A stretch of 41,675 nucleotides of DNA from Anaerolineae bacterium (GTDB lineage: Bacteria; Chloroflexota; Anaerolineae; B4-G1), in assembly GCA_030612585.1 (NCBI GenBank), contig JAUWNP010000016.1, positions 1-41,675 on the forward strand, written 5' to 3'. The translations under genes were made by a program, and so were the position numbers. The notes beneath the pieces are model-generated. The model had not been told where the DNA came from. It ran no database searches and was given only the letters and a program-made list of their open reading frames with translations. Shown here in pieces: positions 32,596 through 40,851 of this stretch; position 1 is the first letter of the stretch; each line of letters starts with the position of its first letter.

Positions 32596-33165
32596 ATGGA
32601 AGAACTCAAACACCGTATCCTGGCCGAAGGCAAGAATCTGGGCCGGGGCATTCTCAAGACAGATACTTTTATCAACCATCAGATTGATACCCGCCTGATG
32701 TTCGAAGTCGGACGGGAGTTAGCCTGTCACTTTACTGATGCTGGCGTGACCAAGGTCATCACGGCTGAAATTTCCGGCATCGCCCCGGCTCTGGCGACGG
32801 CGCACGCGCTGGGCGTGCCACTCATCTACGCCCGCAAGACCAGGCCGGTCACGATGACGGGGCCGGTCTTCGTCGAGGTTGCGCCCTCGCACACCAAGGG
32901 ACGCGACGTGTTCCTGATGGTCTCGGCGGAATTCCTGGGGCCGGGCGACCGAGTGCTGGTGGTGGACGACTTTCTGGCCTCGGGGGCGACGATTGCGGCG
33001 CTGGCGCGGCTGGTCGAGCATGCTGGTGCGACGTTGGTCGGCATCGGCGCGGCCATCGAGAAGCGGTTCGAGGGTGGGCGGGACGATCTGGCCCGTCTCA
33101 ACGTGCCCATCGTCTCGCTTGCCGTCGTCACTGACATGAGCGATGGGCAAATTGTGTTGGAGTGA
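32596..33165 (+). CDS. xpt: Xanthine phosphoribosyltransferase
   Basis: A 189-residue salvage enzyme that joins xanthine to PRPP to give XMP. The PRPP-binding motif is [13 protein letters not shown] near residue 120. The N-terminus ([15 protein letters not shown], then [13 protein letters not shown]) matches Bacillus Xpt closely, as does [15 protein letters not shown]. Length matches the family. A GGAGAGGAGG site precedes the ATG. Its TGA is two bases before the guaA ATG, and the product XMP is the substrate of GuaA, so the pair forms a compact xanthine-to-GMP unit. Confidence 0.95.
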   Translation: MEELKHRILAEGKNLGRGILKTDTFINHQIDTRLMFEVGRELACHFTDAGVTKVITAEISGIAPALATAHALGVPLIYARKTRPVTMTGPVFVEVAPSHTKGRDVFLMVSAEFLGPGDRVLVVDDFLASGATIAALARLVEHAGATLVGIGAAIEKRFEGGRDDLARLNVPIVSLAVVTDMSDGQIVLE

Positions 33166-33167
33166 CA

Positions 33168-34709
33168 ATGGACAATGGTCTCGCCATCCTCGACTTTGGC
33201 TCGCAGTACACGCAACTGATCGCCCGGCGTGTGCGGGAGGCGCACGTTTACTGCGAGCTCTTCCCCTGGGATGCCCCGCCTGAGGAAGTGCTGGCGCTAA
33301 AGCCGCGTGGTTTCATCTTTTCGGGCGGTCCCGCCAGCGTCTACGCCGCCGGTGCCCCCCGGTTACCAGACTACGTGCTGGCACAAAGCGTGCCGGTGCT
33401 GGGCATCTGTTATGGGATGCAACTCCTTGCCCATCGTCTGGGCGGTCGGGTGGCTCCTGCCACCAGGAGGGAATACGGCCCGGCAGAGGTGACGCTCACC
33501 GCCGACGTCCCTCTCCTCTTCCCTCTCTCCTCTGACCCGCGCGTGTGGATGTCCCACGGCGACCGCATTGAGGCGGTGCCGCCGGGCTTTGAGGTGCTGG
33601 CTCACAGCACCAACTCCCCCGTGGCGGCGATGGGTGACCTGGAGCGGAGGCTCTACGGTCTCCAGTTCCACCCCGAGGTCGTACATACGGTCCGGGGGAG
33701 GGAGATTCTGCGCTGCTTCGCCGTCGAGGTCTGTGGCTGTGTGCCCGATTGGACTCCGGCGGCCTTCATCGAGCAGGCGGTGACGACGATACGTGCCCAG
33801 GTGGGGGCGGGCCGGATAGTGTGCGGGCTCAGCGGTGGGATCGACTCCGCAGTGACGGCGACGCTGGTGCACCGCGCCGTGGGCGACCAACTGACCTGTA
33901 TCTTCGTCAACCCAGGCCTTCTGCGGCGAGGTGAGCCGGGGCAGGTGGTGCGCACGTTCCAGAACAGGTTGGGTATGCGGCTGGTGCCGGTGGACGCGAC
34001 CGAGGAGTTCCTAAGCGCGCTGAACGGGGTGACTGACCCGGAGCAAAAGCGCCGCATCATCGGTGAGCGTTTCATCCGGGTATTCGAACGGGAAGCGAGG
34101 AGATTGGGGGAAGTGTCTTTTCTGGCCCAGGGCACGCTTTACCCAGACGTGATCGAGAGCCGCGGGCCTGAGCGACGGGCAGCGGCGCGCATCAAGACGC
34201 ATCACAACGTGGGTGGGTTGCCGGCCGATATGTCGTTTGAGTTGGTTGAGCCGTTGCGCTATCTCTTCAAGGACGAGACGCGGGCAGTCGGGGAGGCGCT
34301 GGGTCTGCCGGATGAGATCGTGTGGCGGCAACCATTCCCCGGGCCGGGGCTGGCGGTGCGCATACTCGGCGAGGTTACCTGGGAACGGCTGGAGACACTG
34401 CGGGCGGCGGACGCCATCCTATTGGAGGAATTGGGCGCAGCGGGCCTGCTGCGCGGGGCGACGCAGCAGGCGTTCGCCGTCCTGCTGCCGGTACGGAGCG
34501 TAGGGGTGATGGGGGACGAGCGGACGTACCAGCACGTCGTCACCATCCGCGCCGTCACAACTGAGGATTTTATGACCGCCGACTGGGCGCGACTGGACCA
34601 CGAACTGCTGGCCCGCATCAGCAACCGCATCGTCAACGAGGTACCGGAGGTCAATCGGGTGGTGTATGATGTCACCTCCAAGCCCCCGGCGACGATTGAG
34701 TGGGAGTAG
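33168..34709 (+). CDS. guaA: GMP synthase (glutamine-hydrolysing)
   Basis: A 513-residue two-domain enzyme that aminates XMP to GMP. The class I glutamine amidotransferase domain (about 1-190) has the nucleophile C81 in GICYGMQ and the FHPE His-Glu pair near 166. The ATP pyrophosphatase domain has the P-loop SGGIDS near 223, and the C-terminal dimer domain ends with the conserved [10 protein letters not shown]. Length is standard. The ATG at 33168 follows the xpt stop by two bases; a GTG at 33162 overlapping that stop is also possible. Confidence 0.97.
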   Translation: MDNGLAILDFGSQYTQLIARRVREAHVYCELFPWDAPPEEVLALKPRGFIFSGGPASVYAAGAPRLPDYVLAQSVPVLGICYGMQLLAHRLGGRVAPATRREYGPAEVTLTADVPLLFPLSSDPRVWMSHGDRIEAVPPGFEVLAHSTNSPVAAMGDLERRLYGLQFHPEVVHTVRGREILRCFAVEVCGCVPDWTPAAFIEQAVTTIRAQVGAGRIVCGLSGGIDSAVTATLVHRAVGDQLTCIFVNPGLLRRGEPGQVVRTFQNRLGMRLVPVDATEEFLSALNGVTDPEQKRRIIGERFIRVFEREARRLGEVSFLAQGTLYPDVIESRGPERRAAARIKTHHNVGGLPADMSFELVEPLRYLFKDETRAVGEALGLPDEIVWRQPFPGPGLAVRILGEVTWERLETLRAADAILLEELGAAGLLRGATQQAFAVLLPVRSVGVMGDERTYQHVVTIRAVTTEDFMTADWARLDHELLARISNRIVNEVPEVNRVVYDVTSKPPATIEWE

Positions 34710-34751
34710 GCCAGCGGACTGGATGCTGGATGAGCATCAAGTGTTGTGTTG

Positions 34752-34780
34752 TTGCGTTGGTGCAAGAGTGGCGGTATAAT
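34752..34780 (+). promoter_or_regulatory. Promoter of the small-protein/beta-propeller unit
   Basis: TTGCGT (34752-34757), a 17-base spacer and perfect TATAAT (34775-34780), 32 bases before the small gene at 34813. Confidence 0.6.
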
Positions 34781-34812
34781 GTCAGGAGCAAGCGGCTATT
34801 GGGGGTGAGGTG

Positions 34813-35073
34813 ATGTCTACGGTACAGACCATTTCCCAGGCGGCGGCTACGCTGAGCGTGGCCGAGTTAGAGACGCTCATCCGGCGTGTGGTGCGGGAGG
34901 AAGTGACCCGTGCGCTTGAAGCGTGGGGGTTCTACGAAGAGCCGACTGTCGTCGAGCCGGGGTCGCCGATTGACGAAGACTTGACCGAGTTACTGCGAAT
35001 GAAGGAGGCAGGTACGCTTCATCTGTTGAAGCACGCGGAAGTCTGGAGGACAGATGACGACCTATCAGGCTGA
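34813..35073 (+). CDS. Small acidic protein, possibly antitoxin-like
   Basis: An 86-residue protein I do not recognise as a named family. It is mostly helical: ETLIRRVVREEVTRALEAWG (about 19-38) followed by an acidic stretch and LTELLRMKEAGTLHLLKHAE. Proteins with this size and charge pattern often act as antitoxins, but no toxin gene follows; an 18-codon frame overlaps its end (35054-35110) and is too short. GGTGAGGTG precedes the ATG, and a promoter lies at 34752-34780. The next gene starts 33 bases downstream and is probably co-transcribed. Confidence 0.6.
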   Translation: MSTVQTISQAAATLSVAELETLIRRVVREEVTRALEAWGFYEEPTVVEPGSPIDEDLTELLRMKEAGTLHLLKHAEVWRTDDDLSG

Positions 35074-35106
35074 GTACACGCCTCTCTTCGAGGGGAGAAT
35101 AGTAAG

Positions 35107-37353
35107 ATGAACTCGGCTAATCCTGCCGCCCTCCCAGTTGAGCCTGTGATCGGCACGCTGCGCGTCGCCGGTGGTACGCGCCTGGAAGATGGTGCTCCCT
35201 GTGCTGCGGCTTTGACCTCGCCGTCATGGGCGGCCCGTGGCCGGGAAGATGAACGTCTTTTCATTCTGCTGGACCTGACCGGCCCGGCGTCATCACACCT
35301 ATACCGGGAACTGCGCGAGGTGGTGGCACAGACTTATTGGTCCACCAGCGGCAGTATCACGGCCGCGCTGCGGCAGGCGGCGGCCGCCGCCAACCGCCGC
35401 CTGTTCCAGATCAACCTGCACGCCATCCCCTCAGAGCGGTGCTACGGTGGCCTCACCTGCGCCGTCCTGCCGCGTTCTCCGATCCGACCGGAGATACTGC
35501 AAGGTGATGCTGAAGTTTTCATCCTCCAGGCCGGCCCCGCTCGGGCTTGCGTCTTCCACGTGGATCTGACCGAGGATGCCGAAAGTTATGAGCAGTACCT
35601 GGAGCATTTCCCCCGTGGTGAGGAGTCGCCTCACCTAGGGATAGGGCCGCTGGCCGACGTGCGTCTTTACCACACCTTCGTCGCCACTGGCGACACGCTG
35701 CTGCTGGCATCGCCGGCCTTGATGCGGGAGGCTGGCGGCGAGGCCATCGCCCGCGTGCTGCCCCGTGCCGAGGTGTCGGAGATCCTGGAGGGGTTGGAGC
35801 AGGTCGGGGCTGGAGTCGACTTCGTCGCGCAGGTCGTGCGCTGGGCTCCGCCGGAGGAGACGCCCACGCTCTCTGAGGTCGAGGCTCCGCAGCCCATCCG
35901 ACGCCCCGAGCCCTTGGCGAGGCCAGTCGAGCCGCACGAGCAGTTCAGGCCAAGGCCGCGCGCGCGCCCGAAGCCGGCCCGCAAACCTGGGCCCACACTG
36001 GGCGAACGAATGAGGGGAGGCATCCGTTCTGTGGGACGCGGGATTGCCGCTAACATTCGCTCCGTGGGGCGCGGGATTGCCACCGCTGGTGCGTGGCTGG
36101 TCGGCGGGGTGGGCACATTGTTCCGGCGTATGCTCCCGGGTCCCGAACGGGAGGCCCGTCGCCGGGCACGCCCTCCCCGGTCAATCCCCAGGGAAAACCG
36201 CGCCGTGATGATGGCTATCGCTATCGGTATCCCGGTCGTGCTGGCCATCGTCGTGGCGCTTGCCTATCTGTGGTTTGGGGCAGAGGCGCGCTTCCACAGC
36301 CTCATCAAGCAGGCGCAGGATGAGGCGGTGTTGGCTCAGGCCGCTGGAGGCGTTTCAGAGGAGGCGCGGTCCCATTGGGAGGCTGCGCTGGAACACGCCA
36401 GTGCCGCCGCCGTGTTGCGGCCTGACGGCCCGGATGCTATGGCGCTGCAGGCCCAGTCCCAGGACGCCCTCGATCGTTTCGATGGCATCGTACGCCTGAC
36501 CCCTATCCAACTATGGGACTTTGGACCGGGTTCTGTGCCGCGCCAACTGGTCGTCCATGGGCAAATGATCTTTGTCCTAGACCCGGCAGGGGGATGGGTG
36601 GCTCAACTGACTCTGAACTCGGCTGGCGAAGGCGTGGGCGAGGAGGAAGTCCTCGTTCAGGAAAGGCAGCAGATCGGGGAGGGGAGGGTGGGAACCCTGG
36701 TGGATTTCGCCTGGGTCGGTCCAGGAGGCGGGCGACAGACGGGCGGGCTCGTTATTCTCGAAGAGGACGGGGTGGTGGTGAGTTACGACCCAGCCTGGGA
36801 AGGCGAAGGGGGAACCCCACAATTGAAGCGTTCCCTTCTGGGTACGCCGCCGACTGGGAAGTCTAAGGCTGTCGTGTCCTTCGAAGACCGCCTCTACATT
36901 CTGGACACCGCCGCTGACCAGGTTTGGCGTTACGAGCCTCGGGGTGACGTCTATCCTGAGCAGCCTGACCGCTACTTCGTCATCCCTCCACCCAAGGGGC
37001 TGGCGACCGCGCTGGACATGGCGATAGATGGCAATATCTACATCCTTTACGATGATGGGACAATCCTCAAATTCCTGGGAGGCGAACTCCAGCCCTTCGA
37101 CGTGCGTGGGCTATCCGGCGATGTCAGCCAGGCCGTCGCGTTAGCGGTTGTCCCAGACGGCAGTAGCACTGCAGTCTATGTGGCCGATGGGGGCAACGGG
37201 CGGGTGATCGTATTAGGACCCGATGGAGTATTCCAGGGGCAATTCCACGTTGGGGAAGCCTTCGCCGGGATGGAAGCGCTGGCGGTGGACGAGGCGGCAG
37301 AGCGGCTGTACGTGGTCAGTCGGGGGCGGCTCTACGTAGCATCTCTGCCCTGA
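35107..37353 (+). CDS. Membrane protein with PP2C-like N-terminus and beta-propeller-like C-terminus
   Basis: A 748-residue protein. Residues 1-240 resemble a degenerate PP2C/SpoIIE-type phosphatase: GGLTCAVL, GDAEVFILQAG, GDTLLLASPAL strands in the right order, but the metal-binding Asp-Gly and Gly-Gly-Asp residues are not visible. A basic Pro/Arg linker contains two GIRSVGRGIA-like repeats (about 302-325). One membrane helix lies at about 366-386 (MAIAIGIPVVLAIVVALAYL). The outer part has a helical segment, then repeated strands such as RLYILDTAADQVWRYEP and AVYVADGGNGRVIVLGPDG, typical of an NHL/beta-propeller. It may be a pseudophosphatase sensor linking the cytosol with the envelope; this is inference. 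Confidence 0.7.
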   Translation: MNSANPAALPVEPVIGTLRVAGGTRLEDGAPCAAALTSPSWAARGREDERLFILLDLTGPASSHLYRELREVVAQTYWSTSGSITAALRQAAAAANRRLFQINLHAIPSERCYGGLTCAVLPRSPIRPEILQGDAEVFILQAGPARACVFHVDLTEDAESYEQYLEHFPRGEESPHLGIGPLADVRLYHTFVATGDTLLLASPALMREAGGEAIARVLPRAEVSEILEGLEQVGAGVDFVAQVVRWAPPEETPTLSEVEAPQPIRRPEPLARPVEPHEQFRPRPRARPKPARKPGPTLGERMRGGIRSVGRGIAANIRSVGRGIATAGAWLVGGVGTLFRRMLPGPEREARRRARPPRSIPRENRAVMMAIAIGIPVVLAIVVALAYLWFGAEARFHSLIKQAQDEAVLAQAAGGVSEEARSHWEAALEHASAAAVLRPDGPDAMALQAQSQDALDRFDGIVRLTPIQLWDFGPGSVPRQLVVHGQMIFVLDPAGGWVAQLTLNSAGEGVGEEEVLVQERQQIGEGRVGTLVDFAWVGPGGGRQTGGLVILEEDGVVVSYDPAWEGEGGTPQLKRSLLGTPPTGKSKAVVSFEDRLYILDTAADQVWRYEPRGDVYPEQPDRYFVIPPPKGLATALDMAIDGNIYILYDDGTILKFLGGELQPFDVRGLSGDVSQAVALAVVPDGSSTAVYVADGGNGRVIVLGPDGVFQGQFHVGEAFAGMEALAVDEAAERLYVVSRGRLYVASLP

Positions 37354-37382
37354 TTGCTTCCAAGTGTCAATTGTGTTATAAT
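37354..37382 (+). promoter_or_regulatory. Promoter of the LCP-family gene
   Basis: TTGCTT (37354-37359), a 17-base spacer and perfect TATAAT (37377-37382), 28 bases before the ATG. The -35 box begins right at the end of the preceding stop codon. Confidence 0.55.
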
Positions 37383-37410
37383 CCAACTCTAAGGAGTTCG
37401 GGGGGTAACA

Positions 37411-38790
37411 ATGGGGCGCAGTAGAAAGCGCGTACGACGTTCGAGCGGTACGTTTCATGAAATCCTAGCAGTTGGCCTGGCTGTACTCTTTCTGGTGATC
37501 GCCGGCGCGGCCGGGCTGTTTGTCTTCGACCAGGTGCGGCAGTTCATCGCCGCTTCTGACATGTTGCCGGACTTCACCATAGAGCATAACGAGGCCGACG
37601 ACGTATCCTACGAACCGGGACAGCCGCTGCCGCGCTGGGAGGGCACCGAGCGAATCAACGTCTTAGTGATGGGCATTGACCAGCGTGAGCACGAACAAGG
37701 CCCCTGGCGCACCGACACGATGCTGGTGTTGACGATTGACCCGGTCACGATGAGCGGCGGGATGCTCTCCATCCCACGCGACTTGTGGGTGCCAATCCCC
37801 GGTTACGAGGAGGGGCGCATCAACACTGCTCACTACATCGGCGAGATCTACGACTACCCTGGCGGTGGTTCGGCACTCGCGGCCAAGACTGTGCAGTACA
37901 ACCTCGGTGTTCCCATCCACCATTACGTGCGCGTCAATTTCACCGCCTTCGAGCAATTGGTGGACTTGATAGGCGGGGTTGACGTCTATGTGGAGGAGGA
38001 AGTTGCGGATTCCACTTACCCTGACGAGGCGTATGGCTACGACCCACTGTACATTCCGGCCGGCTGGCAGCACTTCGATGGCGAGACGGCGCTCAAGTAT
38101 GCCCGTACCCGCCACACCGTCGGAGGTGACTTCGACCGTGCCAAGCGCCAGCAACAGGTCATCCTGGCGGTATTTGAGCGGGTCACTCGGCCTGACCTGC
38201 TGCCGCAACTGTTGCCCCGCGCTGCCGAACTATGGCAGACGCTGCAAGACTCGGTGGTGACCGATCTGGCGTTGGATGAGGTGCTTGCATTGGCGCAACT
38301 GGCGAGTGAGGTGGGTCCCGACGATATCCGCTACGGCGTGATTGACGAGTACTACACCCAGTTCTGGAAAACGCCCAACGGGCAGGAGGTGTTGATCCCA
38401 CTGCGCGACCAGATGCGGGAACTGCGAGACTACATTTTCACCGCCGCAGCCCCCTTGCCCCAGGCGGATGACCCGGCTGCGCGCCTGGAGGCCGAGGAGG
38501 CCACCATCGAAGTGTTGAACGGGACGACGACGGCGGGGCTGGCCGCGCTCGTGGCTGAGCATCTCCAGCAACAGGGCTTTCAGGTCGCGCGCACCGATAA
38601 CGCCGACCGCTCCGACTGTGCCGATACGTTGATCATCGTCCATACAGGCAAGACCTACACCGCCGAGTCCCTTGCCCATTGTCTTGGCCTCTCGCTGACG
38701 GCGGTGGTGCACGGGGCCGACGACCCTACCGCTGAGTATGACATCTCTGTCATCGTGTGTGCCGACTATCAGCCGCCGGAGCAGCAGTAG
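37411..38790 (+). CDS. LytR-CpsA-Psr family protein with LytR_C domain
   Basis: A 459-residue envelope protein. A basic N-terminus and one membrane helix (about 18-42) precede the LCP domain (about 78-240): VLVMGIDQREHEQGPWRTDTMLV, LSIPRDLWV, and the YARTRHTVGGDFDRAKRQQQVI motif with the Arg and Asp residues that bind pyrophosphate-lipid. A LytR_C domain follows (about 365-455, ATIEVLNGTTTAGLA). LCP proteins attach polymers such as teichoic acid or capsule to peptidoglycan in the outer face of the membrane. Intrinsic terminator follows. Confidence 0.93.
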   Translation: MGRSRKRVRRSSGTFHEILAVGLAVLFLVIAGAAGLFVFDQVRQFIAASDMLPDFTIEHNEADDVSYEPGQPLPRWEGTERINVLVMGIDQREHEQGPWRTDTMLVLTIDPVTMSGGMLSIPRDLWVPIPGYEEGRINTAHYIGEIYDYPGGGSALAAKTVQYNLGVPIHHYVRVNFTAFEQLVDLIGGVDVYVEEEVADSTYPDEAYGYDPLYIPAGWQHFDGETALKYARTRHTVGGDFDRAKRQQQVILAVFERVTRPDLLPQLLPRAAELWQTLQDSVVTDLALDEVLALAQLASEVGPDDIRYGVIDEYYTQFWKTPNGQEVLIPLRDQMRELRDYIFTAAAPLPQADDPAARLEAEEATIEVLNGTTTAGLAALVAEHLQQQGFQVARTDNADRSDCADTLIIVHTGKTYTAESLAHCLGLSLTAVVHGADDPTAEYDISVIVCADYQPPEQQ

Positions 38791-38819
38791 GGAAGAGGAA
38801 ACTGCCCAGCGGTTGATTA

Positions 38820-38855
38820 GAACCCCGGTCTTTGTTGGAGGCCGGGGTTCTTTGT
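38820..38855 (+). terminator. Intrinsic terminator after the LCP-family gene
   Basis: GAACCCCGG (38820-38828) and CCGGGGTTC (38842-38850) form a 9-bp GC-rich stem followed by TTTGTT, 30 bases after the stop codon. Confidence 0.75.
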
Positions 38856-38918
38856 TCTGAGCAGCAAACTTCGCAAGCCCCGATCACGTTGGGCGACATC
38901 TGTTATGAGGAGATTACT

Positions 38919-39671
38919 ATGGGCATCATCTTGCACATCACAAAGCGCGAACAATGGGAGCAGGCAAAACTGACCGGAGTCTATCGCGGTGCTACTTTGG
39001 GCTCTGATGGCTTCATACACTGCTCAACCCCGCAGCAGGTAATCGAAGTGGCAAATGCTTTCTTTCATGCCCAAAAGGGGCTGGTGCTCCTGTGCATAAC
39101 ATCTGATAAAGTTCGGGCTGAAATCCGGCACGAAAGCCTCGAAGGAGGGGAGCGTTTTCCCCACGTTTATGGCCCTTTGAACGTTGATGCTGTCGTCAAG
39201 GTGCTGAATTTTGAGCCAGATGAAGATGGCAAGTTTGAGTTGCCAGGAGAGATCGCCAGAGACCCCAGGGGCCCATCCATCCATCACATCGCCATCGCCG
39301 TGCGCGACCTTGACGCGGCGTTGGAGTTCTATCGTGAGACGCTGGGGCTGGAGGTGACCGAGCGGCGGGAAGTGCCCGAAGAGGGGGTCGAGATCGCCTT
39401 CCTCCCCGCTGGCGAAGGGGAGATCGAGTTGCTACGGCCTTTGGACAAAGAAAGCGGCGTCGCTCGCTTCCTTGACAAGCGAGGCGAGGGCCTGCACCAC
39501 GTCTGCCTGGCGGTCGAGGACATTGAGGCGGCGATGGAGCGGTTGCGTGCGGCCGGGGCGCGACTGATGAGCGAGTCGCCGCGGGCAGGTGCACATGGCA
39601 CCCGCTACGTCTTCATCCACCCCAAATCCGCCCATGGCGTGCTGCTGGAACTATACGAAGTGGCGGAATGA
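38919..39671 (+). CDS. DUF952 - glyoxalase/VOC (methylmalonyl-CoA epimerase-like) fusion
   Basis: A 250-residue protein with two domains. Residues 2-108 match DUF952 (ILHITKREQWEQAKLTGVYR, then DGFIHCSTPQQV and FPHVYGPLNVDAV), a fold related to the catalytic part of ADP-ribosyl-transferring enzymes but of unknown activity. Residues about 118-250 form a VOC domain like methylmalonyl-CoA epimerase: IHHIAIAVRDLDAALEFYRE, HHVCLAVEDIEAAM and a terminal LLELYE, giving the usual His/His/Glu metal set. Each is usually a separate gene. The ATG at 38919 has GAGGAG upstream; an in-frame extension of 29 codons starts within the terminator and is rejected. Confidence 0.85.
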   Translation: MGIILHITKREQWEQAKLTGVYRGATLGSDGFIHCSTPQQVIEVANAFFHAQKGLVLLCITSDKVRAEIRHESLEGGERFPHVYGPLNVDAVVKVLNFEPDEDGKFELPGEIARDPRGPSIHHIAIAVRDLDAALEFYRETLGLEVTERREVPEEGVEIAFLPAGEGEIELLRPLDKESGVARFLDKRGEGLHHVCLAVEDIEAAMERLRAAGARLMSESPRAGAHGTRYVFIHPKSAHGVLLELYEVAE

Positions 39672-40236
39672 GGAATCGGGCCGCAGGACCATCTGCGCTT
39701 GGTACAGGTGGGCCAGGCTGGTCGAGGCCATTTTCAAGGAGGAATGGCTCAGGGGGATGTCCACCCCAGGGCACTGCATCGGCATCGAATTTGCTCAACA
39801 ATTCGGATAATTCTCGCATGTGAGCCCGGCCTATGGTTGAGGCGTAGAAGCGCCCGCCTGGTCTCAAGACCCGACGGATCTCTGAAAACGCCTGTGCCCT
39901 ATCCTGCACGTGGTAGAGCATATGGTTCGCAATGACGGCATCGAAGCTTTCATCCTCAAACGGGATTGACTGAGCGTCAACCACTTCAAACTCAAAGCGT
40001 CGCTGGCTGTCGCAAAGGTTTTGTTGGGCCTTCTGCAACATCCCTGACGAGAAGTCTGACAGCGTAATCTCCCAACCCTCAGGAATACGACGCAGATTAT
40101 TGAACCACAAGCGACCGGGGCCACAGCCTAATTCAAGGACGTGGCTCTTTGGAGAAAGGTCGAACTGATCAAAGACCCACTGATGCCAGCCGTACTTGTT
40201 GGTGCTGAATAGGACGTGAACGTGAGCACGTGCCAA
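39613..40236 (-). pseudogene. Methyltransferase truncated at both ends
   Basis: The frame encodes a clear class I SAM methyltransferase core: HVLELGCGPGRLWFNNL (motif I), LSDFSSGMLQKA, VVDAQSIPFEDESFDAVIAN and RRVLRPGGRFYAS. The N-terminus begins inside the usual helix (FSTNKYGWHQWVFDQ) with only TTG available as a start and a stop four codons before it. After FLLENGLDQ the frame runs into the antisense of the neighbouring VOC gene and ends in unrelated sequence (LIPPLRIVPAARHGRIWGG). Family members are about 270 residues, so both ends are lost. It may be a decayed gene whose 3' end was replaced. Confidence 0.65.
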
Positions 40237-40271
40237 TATTGTGCCTTACGCATTACGAACTGACGGGGGTC

Positions 40272-40300
40272 TTGACAATTCTGCCAATTAGTTGTATAAT
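40272..40300 (+). promoter_or_regulatory. Consensus promoter of the MarR gene
   Basis: Perfect TTGACA (40272-40277), a 17-base spacer and perfect TATAAT (40295-40300). The operator palindrome covers the -10 box. Confidence 0.85.
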
Positions 40301-40307
40301 ACAACTA
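40289..40307. promoter_or_regulatory. MarR operator 1
   Basis: A perfect 19-base palindrome, TAGTTGTAT-A-ATACAACTA, overlaps the -10 box of the marR promoter, as expected for autorepression. The core TAGTTG-N7-CAACTA recurs at 40809-40828. Confidence 0.75.
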
Positions 40308-40342
40308 TTGGATACTACAACTAATCTCATAGCGAGGGGCAG

Positions 40343-40792
40343 ATGCCACTTTCGGACAAGCAATACCTGCAGATCAACCAATCTCTGTTTAGTCTGGCGC
40401 ACGCCTATGAATCACGCATGGCTGAGTATGAACGACGACGCCCCACAGGCCTGTTGCTCTCCGACCGGGCGGTGCTGATGGTACTGGGTCAGTGCGCGCC
40501 GGTCAATTCGCAGCAGTTGTCACATCTTATGGATATTAACCCAGGCACGATTTCCGTGTACGTTCAAAGACTGGTCAGCAAGGGGCTGATCCAAAAGATG
40601 CAGGACGAGGATGACCGGCGCAACTGGTGGCTGAGCCTCACCGAGGACGGGCAAATGGCCTACCAGGAGACGGTCATCGGAACGGTCGTTTACACCCGTG
40701 ACTTTCTGTCGGCCCTTGACGAGGCAGAGCAGCAGACGCTGCACCGGTTGTTATTGAAGGCTTCTCACAGCCTGGGGTTCGATTGGCAATAG
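40343..40792 (+). CDS. MarR family transcriptional regulator
   Basis: A 149-residue winged-helix repressor. The helix-turn-helix is about residues 50-75 (VNSQQLSHLMDINPGTISVY), the wing holds the DEDDRRNWWLSLTEDG motif (about 92-107), and helices at both ends form the dimer interface. Members respond to small aromatic or oxidative ligands. The promoter is fully consensus with a palindrome over the -10 box, and a second matching palindrome lies before the radical SAM gene downstream, so it very likely represses both genes. Confidence 0.92.
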   Translation: MPLSDKQYLQINQSLFSLAHAYESRMAEYERRRPTGLLLSDRAVLMVLGQCAPVNSQQLSHLMDINPGTISVYVQRLVSKGLIQKMQDEDDRRNWWLSLTEDGQMAYQETVIGTVVYTRDFLSALDEAEQQTLHRLLLKASHSLGFDWQ

Positions 40793-40807
40793 TCCGTTTT
40801 TTTACCC

Positions 40808-40830
40808 AATAGTTGGGTGTCACAACTATT
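40808..40830. promoter_or_regulatory. MarR operator 2
   Basis: AATAGTTG (40808-40815), seven bases and CAACTATT (40823-40830) repeat the TAGTTG-N7-CAACTA core of operator 1. The site lies 22 bases before the radical SAM start, just after the marR stop, where it could block a promoter or read-through transcription. Confidence 0.7.
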
Positions 40831-40851
40831 TTCATTATTGAGGAGGACTTG

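Noticed and set aside
35054..35110. 18-codon frame between the small protein and the propeller gene
   Set aside because: Its LFEGRIVR ending recalls acetyltransferase N-termini, but it is too short to call and lacks its own ribosome binding site.
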